Below the pieces are notes generated by a model. That model ran no database searches. It was given only the letters and a program-made list of their open reading frames with translations, and was not told the origin of the DNA. A stretch of DNA of 64,000 nucleotides, from positions 105,675-169,674 of the forward strand of contig CABTOK010000004.1 in the NCBI GenBank assembly GCA_902486425.1, written 5' to 3'. The stretch is from UBA11475 sp902486425. GTDB taxonomy: Bacteria; Bacillota; Clostridia; Christensenellales; Borkfalkiaceae. The position numbers and the translations under genes were made by a program. This document shows positions 1 to 9,063 of the stretch, piece by piece; positions within the stretch are counted from its first letter, which is position 1, and each line of letters opens with the position of its first letter.

Positions 1-531
1 GACAAACTCCCGATGAAATATTTCGCATACACACCCTGCTATCGTAAAGAAGCCGGTTCGTACCGCGCGGAAGAAAGGGGCATGATAAGAGGACACCAGT
101 TCAACAAGGTCGAAATGGTTCAGTACACGAAACCCGAAGGCAGCGACGCGGCTTTCGACGAACTCGTCGGCAAGGCTTGCTCTCTTATGGAAAAGCTCGG
201 ACTTCATTTCAGGCTTTCAAAACTTGCCGCGGGCGATTGCTCCGCATCGATGGCGAGAACTTACGATATAGAAGTATGGATTCCGTCCATGGGTATTTAT
301 AAAGAAGTATCGTCCGTTTCCAATGCGAGAGATTATCAGGCGAGAAGAAACAACACCAAGTACCGCGACGAAAACGGTAAAACCCGTTACGTTCATACTT
401 TAAACGGATCGGGACTCGCTACGTCGAGAGTATTCCCGGCGATCATCGAACAGTATCAGAACGCCGACGGTTCGATAACCGTTCCCGAAGTACTGAGACC
501 TTTCATGGGCGGTATTTCGGTTATAAAATAA
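1..531 (+). CDS. serS: Serine--tRNA ligase, C-terminal part (5' end outside window)
   Basis: Class II aminoacyl-tRNA synthetase that charges tRNA-Ser with serine in the cytoplasm. The reading frame is open from base 1, so only about the last 176 residues are present. Motif 2 is visible as TPCYRKEAGSY followed by RGMIRGHQF (first 30 residues), and motif 3 as NGSGLATSR near residue 135, which binds ATP and seryl-adenylate. The C-terminus LRPFMGG is typical of bacterial SerRS. An intrinsic terminator follows 55 bases after the stop. Identification is certain; the N-terminal tRNA-binding arm cannot be assessed. Confidence 0.96.
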   Translation, partial: DKLPMKYFAYTPCYRKEAGSYRAEERGMIRGHQFNKVEMVQYTKPEGSDAAFDELVGKACSLMEKLGLHFRLSKLAAGDCSASMARTYDIEVWIPSMGIYKEVSSVSNARDYQARRNNTKYRDENGKTRYVHTLNGSGLATSRVFPAIIEQYQNADGSITVPEVLRPFMGGISVIK

Positions 532-585
532 GCCTCCGGCTTATAGAAACCAAAACGAATACAAAACGTAAATTTGTTAAAAAGG

Positions 586-614
586 GGCAAAAGCGTATAA
601 CTTTTGCCTTTTTG
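586..614 (+). terminator. Intrinsic terminator of serS
   Basis: An 8-bp perfect stem, GGCAAAAG (586-593) with CTTTTGCC (601-608), a 7-base loop, then a run of five T. It separates serS from the helicase gene. Confidence 0.9.
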
Positions 615-693
615 ATTAAATAAGTATAAAACGCAGACGTTTGCGGCGAGTCTTTACGGCAAACCGACGAACGTCCGTTTCAAGGAAAAACAT

Positions 694-2298
694 ATGAAAT
701 TCAGCGATTTAAATACACCCGATTATATTTTGAAAGTTTTCGACGAACTCGGAATAGCCGAACCTACCAAAGTTCAGGAAAGAACCATCCCCGTAATAGA
801 AGCGGGCAAAGATGTGATAGGCAAATCACAGACCGGTTCGGGAAAGACTTTTGCTTATGCGATACCCGCGCTCGAAAAGACTGATACCGACGACAAGTCC
901 ACGCAGATACTCGTCGTATGCCCGACGAGAGAACTCGCCGTACAGGTTACGGGCGAATTCAGAAAACTTTTAAAGTACAGGGAAGGCGTTAAAGTCGTTC
1001 CGATAGTAGGCGGTTCCACGATGGAAAGACAGATCGTCGCGTTGAAAGCCGGCGCAAAAATAGTGGTAGGCACGCCGGGCAGGCTCAACGACCATTTAAG
1101 GAGAAGAACGCTTAAACTCCACAATCTTAAAATGCTCGTTTTGGACGAAGCGGATGAAATGCTCGATATGGGCTTTTTAAGCGAGATTGAAGAAATTCTT
1201 ACCAAATCCAACAGAGAGAGGCAGACCGTGATGTTTTCGGCGACAATGCCCGAAGACGTAAGAAATATAGCCAGACGTTATATGCGTTCGCCCGCATATC
1301 TCGAAATCGACAAAGCAGATAAGAACGACGCGGTTCTGCAACGTTACGTCTCGGTAGGTCTCAGAGATAAGGACGCGGCTCTCAAAGAACTTTACAAAAA
1401 ACTTTCGCCGAATCTCGCGATAGTTTTCTGCAATACCAAAAAAATGGTTTCGTCCTTAAAAAAGAAACTTGCCGACGAAGGAATAAAGGCTCTTGAGATC
1501 CACGGAGACATGCCGCAGTCCGAAAGAAAGTCGGTTATCGAAAAAATGAAGTCGGGCGAAAGCAATCTTCTGATAGCGACCGACGTCGCGGCGAGAGGAC
1601 TCGATATAAGCGGCGTCGACGTCGTGTTCAATTACGATCTCCCGATTCATACCGAATGGTATACTCACCGCATCGGAAGAACGGCGAGAGCGGGAAAAAC
1701 GGGCGAAGCGTACTCTATCGTCAATACCGAAGTCCAGATGAGAACCTTGAAAAAGATCGAAAAGGAAACGGGCAACGTTATCAAAGAATACTTCTGTACC
1801 TATTCTAAAACGGTAAAACTCCCCGAAAAGAAGAAAAAGATAAAAATAAAATCCGACGGCAAACACGGCGGCAGCGGAAGACGCGGCTCGGCTTATCCCG
1901 AATACAAGACCTTCCGCAAAACCGGCAACGAAGAAAAAATATTCGGCAAAAAGGGTAAAGCCAAGGGCGTAAAAAATTACCTCAAAAACAAAAACGCGGA
2001 CGGCGGCTTTACGGATACGAACAAAGGACAAAGGTCGGGCTTCGGTAAAGACGGTTCGTTCAAATCATACCAAAAATCCGGTAACGGTTTTTCGAAATCG
2101 TACCGCAAAAATTCCGGCGGTCCGGCTAAACCCTACCAAAAATCCGAAAGCGGCTACGCCAAAGATTCTTCTTACGGCAAAACTTCCGGAAAAAATTATT
2201 CTAAATCCGGATCCGGTAAAGGCAAAACGTACGCCGGCGGCAAAAAAGCTCACGGCAGACCTACCGGTTCGAAAAGCAATTTCAAAAGACAAGGTTAA
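694..2298 (+). CDS. DEAD-box ATP-dependent RNA helicase with a basic C-terminal tail
   Basis: Unwinds RNA duplexes; bacterial relatives act in ribosome assembly, mRNA decay and cold adaptation. The two RecA-like domains are complete: motif I SQTGSGKT (residues 45-52), Ia PTRELAVQ, Ib TPGR, II DEAD (151-154), III SAT, then in the second lobe DVAARGLD and motif VI HRIGRTAR (about 325-332). From about residue 375 the protein becomes a roughly 160-residue Lys/Gly/Ser/Tyr-rich low-complexity tail, likely an RNA-binding tail. An AAGGA-type site lies before ATG 694. It is a CshA/DeaD-type helicase, but the exact subfamily is not assignable by eye. Confidence 0.93.
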   Translation: MKFSDLNTPDYILKVFDELGIAEPTKVQERTIPVIEAGKDVIGKSQTGSGKTFAYAIPALEKTDTDDKSTQILVVCPTRELAVQVTGEFRKLLKYREGVKVVPIVGGSTMERQIVALKAGAKIVVGTPGRLNDHLRRRTLKLHNLKMLVLDEADEMLDMGFLSEIEEILTKSNRERQTVMFSATMPEDVRNIARRYMRSPAYLEIDKADKNDAVLQRYVSVGLRDKDAALKELYKKLSPNLAIVFCNTKKMVSSLKKKLADEGIKALEIHGDMPQSERKSVIEKMKSGESNLLIATDVAARGLDISGVDVVFNYDLPIHTEWYTHRIGRTARAGKTGEAYSIVNTEVQMRTLKKIEKETGNVIKEYFCTYSKTVKLPEKKKKIKIKSDGKHGGSGRRGSAYPEYKTFRKTGNEEKIFGKKGKAKGVKNYLKNKNADGGFTDTNKGQRSGFGKDGSFKSYQKSGNGFSKSYRKNSGGPAKPYQKSESGYAKDSSYGKTSGKNYSKSGSGKGKTYAGGKKAHGRPTGSKSNFKRQG

Positions 2299-2339
2299 AA
2301 TTCAAACAACCTGCAAACAGATTAGTAGCGGACAAAAAA

Positions 2340-3902
2340 ATGAAAAAAGTAACCGATATGACGACGGGTTCGCCGTTTAAAAACATATTCCTGTTCGCCG
2401 TGCCTATGGCGATAGGCTTTATGCTACAGGAATTATACGCTCTCGGAGATACGCTTATAGTGTCCTGGTCGAGAAACGCGAACGCCGCTACGGGCATAAA
2501 CCTTACCGGCAGCATGAACTTTCTGATAGTCGGCTTCGTGCAAGGGTTTTCGGCGGGGTTCGGTATCGTCTTAAGCCAGTTCGTCGGTGCAAGAGACGAT
2601 AAAAAGATGCGTAATTCCGTTGCGACGAGTCTTGTCCTTTCGGTAATAATAGCGGCTCTTATGTCGGTAATATCCGTATTGGCGGCAAGACCTGTTCTCG
2701 AACTTTTGTCCACGGACGAAAAGTATATAGGTTACTCCGAAAGTTATATAAAAGTAATCTTCGGCGGGATAATCTTCAACATGCTGTACAACCTGTCAGA
2801 CCAGTTTTTGCGGGCGATGGGCGACAGCAAAACGCCGCTTTACATACTTATAATGTGCGCCGCTCTGAACATAGGACTGAACAGTCTTATGTTCGTAATT
2901 CCGCCTTTAACGGTAGCGTGGGCGGCATGGGCGACGATAATAAGCCAGTGTATTTCGGCGATAGTGGGCTTTACGGTATTGTTCGTAAAGTTTCCCGTGT
3001 TAAGACTTAAAAAATCAGACTTCAGATTTACTGCAAAGTTTGCCGGATTCCATCTTTCGATGGGCTTCCCGATGGCTCTACAGTTCGTCGTAACGGCTTC
3101 GGGATGTATGATAGCCCAAAAAGCGGTAAACGACCTTAACGATCCCGTCCTTTCGATGGCGCAGGCTAACGCGAGCAAGATAGACAATATCTTCGGGGCG
3201 ATTTTAAGGGGCGCGGGACTTGCGATGGCTACTTACGTCGGGCAGAATTACGGGGCGAAACGCTTCGACAGAATAGACGAAGGCTATAAAAAAGGCTTTC
3301 TTGTCGGACTTGTGTATTTTGTAATTTCGGTCGCGCTTTACGTGGGACTTTCGGGACCGCTCGCGAGACTTCTGCTTCCCGCAAACAAGATAGACGGCGA
3401 CGCCGAAACGGTTTACCGACTGGCGTTTAAGTATAATTGTATTCAGGCGGCGTTTTATTATCCGCTGTTCTGCATACTTTACGCAAGGTCGGCGTTGCAG
3501 GCGATCGGCAGGAGCGGTTTGTCCGTTCTCGGCGGCGTGGTGGAATTTACGATGCGTACAACCGCGGCGAACACCATAGCCGTGTGGTTCGGCTACGACG
3601 GCGTTTGCTTTTCAAATCCCATGGCGTGGGTAGGCGGCGCGATATTCTTTTTGATAGCGTTCCCGCTCGCGTTTAAAAAACTCGTAAAATCTTACGGCGG
3701 AAAGGCTGTTACTCTGCCGGATTTATCTACGTCACGCCCGGTTATTGCAGAAGATAAGGAAAATAGCGAACCGGCGGAACCCGCGCCAGTAATACGTTGG
3801 GGAGAACCGACGGTAAAAACCGGCGACAAAGAAGATATTAACGAAGAAATCGAAACCGCCGAAAAACTCGCCGCCGCCGAAGACGAATTCCCTAAACAAT
3901 AA
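2340..3902 (+). CDS. MATE-family efflux transporter
   Basis: Multidrug/toxic-compound extrusion protein, an inner-membrane antiporter driven by Na+ or H+. The 520 residues contain the expected array of about 12 hydrophobic helices in two homologous halves; the start TGSPFKNIFLFAVPMAIG and the early GDTLIVSW/GFVQGFSAGFG segments are typical of MepA-like MATE proteins. After the last helix (about residue 455) there is a 65-residue hydrophilic, Glu/Pro-rich cytoplasmic tail, longer than usual. It starts 41 bases after the helicase stop with only a weak ribosome-binding site. The substrate is unknown. Confidence 0.9.
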   Translation: MKKVTDMTTGSPFKNIFLFAVPMAIGFMLQELYALGDTLIVSWSRNANAATGINLTGSMNFLIVGFVQGFSAGFGIVLSQFVGARDDKKMRNSVATSLVLSVIIAALMSVISVLAARPVLELLSTDEKYIGYSESYIKVIFGGIIFNMLYNLSDQFLRAMGDSKTPLYILIMCAALNIGLNSLMFVIPPLTVAWAAWATIISQCISAIVGFTVLFVKFPVLRLKKSDFRFTAKFAGFHLSMGFPMALQFVVTASGCMIAQKAVNDLNDPVLSMAQANASKIDNIFGAILRGAGLAMATYVGQNYGAKRFDRIDEGYKKGFLVGLVYFVISVALYVGLSGPLARLLLPANKIDGDAETVYRLAFKYNCIQAAFYYPLFCILYARSALQAIGRSGLSVLGGVVEFTMRTTAANTIAVWFGYDGVCFSNPMAWVGGAIFFLIAFPLAFKKLVKSYGGKAVTLPDLSTSRPVIAEDKENSEPAEPAPVIRWGEPTVKTGDKEDINEEIETAEKLAAAEDEFPKQ

Positions 3903-3944
3903 CCGAGATTCTTGATAGCCCCGGCGAAGGAAAGTGTTTAAATT

Positions 3945-5066
3945 ATGATTAAAAATACAGGGAGCTTATATAGGCAAAATCCGGCTTCTCAGGAAAGTAA
4001 AAAAACAGAAGCGGTAGTAGATAAAAATATTGCAAAACTGTCGGACATGCAGAAAGAAGTTTTCGAATACAATAAAAAGTTTGTAAAAATCGGGAAAGAA
4101 TCAAGAACAATATCGGAAGAAGAACAGATAATTTTCGGCAAATATAACGGCAAAAAGATAGACCTTGACTATTTTTATGAAAATATAGAAAAATTCATTG
4201 TCAATGTATACGGCGATATGAAAAAATATTCGCCGTGTAAAGCCATAGTTATAGATACGGAGTGTCTTATACCGGACGAATATTTTTATTCGTTTTATCT
4301 GATTCCGCTGAAAGACGATCAGAAAAAGCCGAAATACAAGGATAAAGAACTTTTAGCGTATATAACGTCGAGAGACGGAGTAACCGTTTATGCCGCGGGG
4401 TTTGTGTGTGGCGGCATGATAATCGGCTCGGAGGAGTTAGAAGAAGAGCTAAACGATATATGCTGCGGCGAAGAAGATACTCCCGTTTATTATAACGATT
4501 TATACGATGATTATATAGACAAGTTTCAGATCGAAATGCTTGAATACGACCGAAAACTCGTTGAAAAAGAAAAAAATATCGCTGTAAATAAAAGAACCAT
4601 AGGTGAAGAAGAAAACATCATTATCAACGAACTCGGCGGAGAAAAAGTTGATAGTTTATATATTGATAAGTTTTTAGATAAGCTTTCCCCGATTTATAAT
4701 ATTATTTTACGGGATCCTGGTTTATATGTTTATAATTTTTTAGATAAGTTTTCCGTCAAAGGTAAGCTTTGTTTGAATCGATCGTCGTCGTTCAGAATTA
4801 TTTACAGAGATACCGGAAAAATTATTCCCGAAGAATATTTTTATTCTTTCTATCGTATTCCGTTAGAAAGCAAGCAGAAAAAGCCCGAGTACCGAGATAA
4901 AGAATTATTGGCGTTTATATCGTCGCGAGACGGCAAAAACGTATACGTAGCCGATTTTTTGAACGATATAATAGCGGAAGATTCGTGCCGCGAGAAATTA
5001 AATAAAGTCGTTTATAAAGAAAACGGCGTCGCGGTTTATTATGACGATATGAAAAGAACTCCTTGA
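3945..5066 (+). CDS. Unknown protein made of two tandem homologous repeats
   Basis: I do not recognise the family. The 373 residues hold two copies of about 165 residues. The best conserved block is PDEYFYSFYLIPL plus KDKELLAYITSRDG in copy 1 and PEEYFYSFYRIPL plus RDKELLAFISSRDG in copy 2; each copy ends in a VYY(N/D)D motif. There is no signal peptide or membrane segment, and the protein is rich in Lys, Glu and Tyr, so probably cytoplasmic. An AAGGAAAG site lies about 10 bases before the ATG. The stop codon sits inside the loop of its own terminator. Function unknown. Confidence 0.75.
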   Translation: MIKNTGSLYRQNPASQESKKTEAVVDKNIAKLSDMQKEVFEYNKKFVKIGKESRTISEEEQIIFGKYNGKKIDLDYFYENIEKFIVNVYGDMKKYSPCKAIVIDTECLIPDEYFYSFYLIPLKDDQKKPKYKDKELLAYITSRDGVTVYAAGFVCGGMIIGSEELEEELNDICCGEEDTPVYYNDLYDDYIDKFQIEMLEYDRKLVEKEKNIAVNKRTIGEEENIIINELGGEKVDSLYIDKFLDKLSPIYNIILRDPGLYVYNFLDKFSVKGKLCLNRSSSFRIIYRDTGKIIPEEYFYSFYRIPLESKQKKPEYRDKELLAFISSRDGKNVYVADFLNDIIAEDSCREKLNKVVYKENGVAVYYDDMKRTP

Positions 5067-5081
5067 AAGGAGTTCTTTTTT
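5052..5081 (+). terminator. Intrinsic terminator overlapping the stop codon of the duplicated-repeat gene
   Basis: The stem AAGAACTCCT pairs with AGGAGTTCTT around a short loop, followed by T residues. The TGA stop (5064-5066) lies in the loop, so the 5' arm is coding sequence. Confidence 0.88.
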
Positions 5082-5274
5082 GGTCTCGGATTTTAAAATT
5101 GTCGTCGCCGTGATTTTGATGTAATTGCGGTTTGCAGGTAAAGTGGAGCAATGATTTTTAAGGTTATGTTTCAGACGGAACGGTTCGCCGAAACATAGCC
5201 GAAAAACATAAAAGTATCTGTATTATAATTTAATCTATTTATATATTGTTATATACGCTATAAATAAAATACCG

Positions 5275-5316
5275 TAATAAAAAACAGGCTCGCGGAAAGT
5301 TTCCGCGAGCCTGTTC
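5275..5316 (-). terminator. Intrinsic terminator of nifJ
   Basis: A long perfect stem (AACAGGCTCGCGGAAA with its complement, 5283-5315). On the minus strand it is followed by a run of six T. It lies about 60 bases past the nifJ stop. Confidence 0.9.
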
Positions 5317-5374
5317 TATTTTGTTTTATACGCTTTTATCTTATTGCCGTAAGGCACCGAAAAGCGTTATATTC

Positions 5375-8300
5375 TTATTCTTTTCCTGCAAGTTTTTTGT
5401 ACTTTTCGAGTCTTGCCTTGGAATCTTCTTCGGTCTTTTCAAAGAGCTTTTCGGCAATCTGCGGCTGAGTCTTTACAAGCGAAGAATATCTCGTTTCGCC
5501 GATAAGGAAGTCGTGATAGTTTGCAGTCGGTTCTTTGCTGTCGAGCGAGAAGGACGAAGTTTCGGGATTGTATCTGTAAAGCTGCCAGTATCCGCATTCA
5601 ACCGCACGCTTTTCTTCATCCTGAGACTTGGTCATGTTGATACCGTGGTTGATACAGGGAGCGTAGCAGATTACGAGAGACGGTCCGTGGTAAGCTTCCG
5701 CTTCTACGATAGCGTTCAGGAACTGCTGTTTGTTGGAACCCATAGCGCACTGAGCGACGTATACGTAGCCGTAGCTCATCGCCATCATGCCGAGATCCTT
5801 CTTCTTGGTTCTCTTGCCTGCCGCCGCGAATTTAGCAACCGAGCCGGTGGGGGTGGACTTACTCGCCTGTCCGCCGGTGTTCGAATAAACTTCGGTATCG
5901 AGAACGAGTACGTTTACGTCTTCGCCGGAAGCGAGTACGTGGTCGAGTCCGCCGTAACCGATATCGTAAGCCCAGCCGTCGCCACCGAAGATCCAGATGG
6001 ACTTTTTGACAAGGCAGTCTTTATTTTTGATGATTTCGTTCGTGAGATCGGAAAGCGGGCAGTTGCCTTTGCAATTTTCGATAAGGGCGACGAGTTTTGC
6101 GGAAGCCGCTTTGCTTCCTTCGGCGTCGTTTCTGTTTTCGAGCCATGCGTTAGCAGCGTCTTTTACGGTCTGTTCGGTAGCTTCTTCGGCAAGTTTTGTA
6201 ATAACGTCGGCAAGCTTCGAACGTCTCTGAGCGTAAGCAAGGTTGATGCCGTAGCCGAATTCGGCGTTGTCTTCGAACAGGGAGTTAGCCCATGCGGGAC
6301 CGTGACCTTCTTTATTTACGGTGTAGGGGCAGGTGGGAGCGGAACCGCCGTAGATGGACGAGCAGCCTGTAGCGTTAGCTACGATCATTCTGTCGCCGAA
6401 CATCTGGGTGATAACCTTTACGTAAGGAGTTTCGCCGCAGCCTGCGCAAGCGCCGGAGAATTCGAAGAGCGGCTGTCTGAACTGCGAACCTTTGACGGTG
6501 GTCGCTTTGCAGCCGGGAACGTTCGATACGTCAACCTTTTCGAGCTTTTCGGAATAGTCGTAATTTACGGTTTCTTCTTCTACCACGGATCCTAAGGGAA
6601 CCATTTCGAGAGCCTTTTCTTTAGCGGGGCAGATGTTTGCGCAAACGCCGCAGCCCATACAGTCAAGCGGAGAAACCTGAATTCTGAAATCGTAACCCTT
6701 GTTGCCGATCATAGCCTTGGTTTCGAACGAAGCGGGCTTTTCCGCGTCGGACTTGACTACCGCCGGTCTGATACATGCGTGGGGGCATACGAAGGAGCAC
6801 TGGTTACACTGAATACATTTTTCGGCATTCCATTTGGGAACGAGTACCGCGACGCCTCTCTTTTCGTACTGAGTCGTTCCTGTGGGAACGGTTCCGTCGG
6901 GAGAGAACTTGGAGGAGGGAAGTTTGTCGCCCTTCTGCGCGATAATCGGAGCTACGGTGTTAAGGAAGTATTCGGTACCCGAAACCTTAACCATTTCGGC
7001 TCCTTCGGTCGTGGTCTTCCACGATTCGGGAACTTCTATCTTGACAAGGTTTGCGGAAGCGGAGTCGATAGCGTCGTAGTTCATCTGAACGACCGCGTCG
7101 CCTTTCTTGGAGAAAGACTTGTAAGCCATCTTCTTCATGAATTCGACCGCGTCGGTATAGGGGATAATATTCGCGATTTTGAAGAACGCGGACTGAAGAA
7201 TAGTGTTTGTTCTGCCTTTGAGTCCGAGTCCCGCGGCGATATCGATAGCGTCGATTACGTAGAAGTGAATATGTTTGTTCGCAATGTCGTTTTTAACCTT
7301 TGGGGGAAGAACGTGTTCGAGCTGTTCTACGGTAAGAGCGGAAGTGTTGAGAAGGAAAGAACCGCCTTCTTTAAGGTCTCCGGTCATGTCGTAACGGGTG
7401 ATGTAGGACGGGTTGGAGCACTGAACGAAGTCTGCCGCGTCTATAAGATAAGCGGACTGAATCTTCGTATCGCCGAAACGAAGGTGCGATACCGTTATAC
7501 CGCCCGACTTTTTGGAGTCGTAGAAGAAGTAACCCTGAACGTATTTATCGGTATGGTCGCCGATGATTTTGATCGAGTTTTTATTCGCGCCGACCGTACC
7601 GTCGGAACCGAGTCCCCAGAACTTGCACGAAATGGTGCCTGCGGGAGCCGCGTTGTACTGTTCGGAGAAGTCGAGCGAAGTGTTGGTAAGATCGTCGTAG
7701 ATACCTACGGTGAAGTGATTCTTGGGTTCTTTGGATTCAAGATTCTTGTAAACCGCGTAAACCATAGACGGGTTGAATTCTTTGGAACCTAATCCGTATC
7801 TGCCGCCTACTACCTTGATGTCGGTCATACCCTTTTCGAGAAGGGCTGCGCATACGTCGAGATATAAGGGTTCGCCGAGAGAGCCGGGTTCTTTCGTTCT
7901 GTCGAGAACGGCAAGTTTTTTGACGGTCTTCGGAAGAGCTTCGGTAAAGTGTTCGATGGAGAACGGTCTGTAAAGTCTTACTTTCAGAAGACCTACCCTG
8001 TGTCCTTCGGAATTCATTTTGTTGATTGTTTCTTCAACTGCGTCCGCGCCGGAACCCATAAGTACGATTACGTTTTCTGCGTCTTTCGCGCCGACGTAGT
8101 CGAAAAGGTGATAGCTTCTGCCGGTGAGTTTGGATACCTTGTCCATCATTTCCTGTACGATGGCGGGGGTAGCGTTGTAGTATTTGTTAGCCGTTTCTCT
8201 GTTCTGGAAGTAGATATCGGCGTTTTGCGCGGTACCTCTCTGAACGGGATGTTCGGGATTAAGCGCTCTCTTTCTGAATTCTTCGATGTCCTTCATGTCT

Positions 8301-8881
8301 ACGAGAGTTTTCATTTCGTCGTAGTCGATTACGTCGATCTTGGAAACTTCGTGAGAAGTTCTGAAACCGTCGAAGAAGTGAAGGAAGGGAACCTTCGCTT
8401 TAAGAGTGGAAAGGTGCGCTACGAGAGCGAGATCCATAACTTCCTGTACGGAGTTCGACGCAAGCATCGCAAAGCCCGTCTGACGGCAAGCCATTACGTC
8501 GGAGTGGTCGCCGAAAATGTTAAGCGCGTGAGCGGCTAAAGCTCTCGCGGAAACGTGGAAAACCGTCGGGAGAAGTTCGCCCGCGATTTTGTACATGTTG
8601 GGGATCATTAAAAGAAGTCCCTGACTTGCGGTGTAGGTGGTGGTCAGTGCGCCGGCGGTCAAAGAACCGTGTACGGCGCCTGCGGCGCCGCCTTCGGATT
8701 CCATTTCTGCAAGGCGAAGTTTCTGACCGAACATATTGACTCTGCCCTGCGCAGACCATTCGTCGGCAACTTCGGCCATAGGGGAAGAGGGGGTTATCGG
8801 GTAGATAGCGGCTACTTCCGAAAAGGCATAGGCAACGTGGCTGGCGGCGGTGTTTCCGTCAATCGTCATTTTTGTGCTCAT
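5375..8881 (-). CDS. nifJ: Pyruvate:ferredoxin (flavodoxin) oxidoreductase
   Basis: Oxidatively decarboxylates pyruvate to acetyl-CoA and CO2, passing electrons to ferredoxin; the central carbon and energy step of clostridial fermentation. At 1168 residues it is a full single-chain enzyme. Visible in order: N-terminal domain with YPITPSSPMAE, the CoA-binding/transketolase-like domains, two 4Fe-4S motifs CIQCNQC (about 690) and CMGCGVC (about 742) with their trailing CP residues, the proximal-cluster region GACAGCGETPY, and the TPP-binding motif GDGWAYDIG (about 965) with SNTGGQASKSTPTG. A GGAGG site precedes ATG 8881 and a consensus promoter lies about 90 bases upstream. Monocistronic. A ferredoxin partner is encoded at 39.6 kb. 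Confidence 0.97.
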   Translation of the reverse strand: MSTKMTIDGNTAASHVAYAFSEVAAIYPITPSSPMAEVADEWSAQGRVNMFGQKLRLAEMESEGGAAGAVHGSLTAGALTTTYTASQGLLLMIPNMYKIAGELLPTVFHVSARALAAHALNIFGDHSDVMACRQTGFAMLASNSVQEVMDLALVAHLSTLKAKVPFLHFFDGFRTSHEVSKIDVIDYDEMKTLVDMKDIEEFRKRALNPEHPVQRGTAQNADIYFQNRETANKYYNATPAIVQEMMDKVSKLTGRSYHLFDYVGAKDAENVIVLMGSGADAVEETINKMNSEGHRVGLLKVRLYRPFSIEHFTEALPKTVKKLAVLDRTKEPGSLGEPLYLDVCAALLEKGMTDIKVVGGRYGLGSKEFNPSMVYAVYKNLESKEPKNHFTVGIYDDLTNTSLDFSEQYNAAPAGTISCKFWGLGSDGTVGANKNSIKIIGDHTDKYVQGYFFYDSKKSGGITVSHLRFGDTKIQSAYLIDAADFVQCSNPSYITRYDMTGDLKEGGSFLLNTSALTVEQLEHVLPPKVKNDIANKHIHFYVIDAIDIAAGLGLKGRTNTILQSAFFKIANIIPYTDAVEFMKKMAYKSFSKKGDAVVQMNYDAIDSASANLVKIEVPESWKTTTEGAEMVKVSGTEYFLNTVAPIIAQKGDKLPSSKFSPDGTVPTGTTQYEKRGVAVLVPKWNAEKCIQCNQCSFVCPHACIRPAVVKSDAEKPASFETKAMIGNKGYDFRIQVSPLDCMGCGVCANICPAKEKALEMVPLGSVVEEETVNYDYSEKLEKVDVSNVPGCKATTVKGSQFRQPLFEFSGACAGCGETPYVKVITQMFGDRMIVANATGCSSIYGGSAPTCPYTVNKEGHGPAWANSLFEDNAEFGYGINLAYAQRRSKLADVITKLAEEATEQTVKDAANAWLENRNDAEGSKAASAKLVALIENCKGNCPLSDLTNEIIKNKDCLVKKSIWIFGGDGWAYDIGYGGLDHVLASGEDVNVLVLDTEVYSNTGGQASKSTPTGSVAKFAAAGKRTKKKDLGMMAMSYGYVYVAQCAMGSNKQQFLNAIVEAEAYHGPSLVICYAPCINHGINMTKSQDEEKRAVECGYWQLYRYNPETSSFSLDSKEPTANYHDFLIGETRYSSLVKTQPQIAEKLFEKTEEDSKARLEKYKKLAGKE

Positions 8882-8967
8882 TTGGTATATCCTCCAAAAA
8901 AATTATCTTGATTCAAGCGTTTCGGGATAAAAAACCCTCTGCGGTTACGCTCAAAGCCGCAGTAATA

Positions 8968-8996
8968 ATTATATAATTAAAACGGCTATTAGTCAA
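8968..8996 (-). promoter_or_regulatory. Sigma-A promoter of nifJ
   Basis: On the minus strand TTGACT, 17-base spacer, TATAAT. The 5' untranslated region is about 80 bases and holds a small hairpin (8939-8961). Confidence 0.85.
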
Positions 8997-9063
8997 ATAA
9001 AAACTTTTAAGCTTAAAATATTAGCTTTTACTAACTTTTTAACCGTTTTAAAATAATTTGCGA

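Noticed and set aside
5165..5200. TATGTTTC / GAAACATA inverted repeat
   Set aside because: Long loop, no T run, no adjacent gene start; no role assigned.
5321..6595. Plus-strand open frame opposite nifJ
   Set aside because: Shadow of nifJ; no ribosome-binding site and no protein features.
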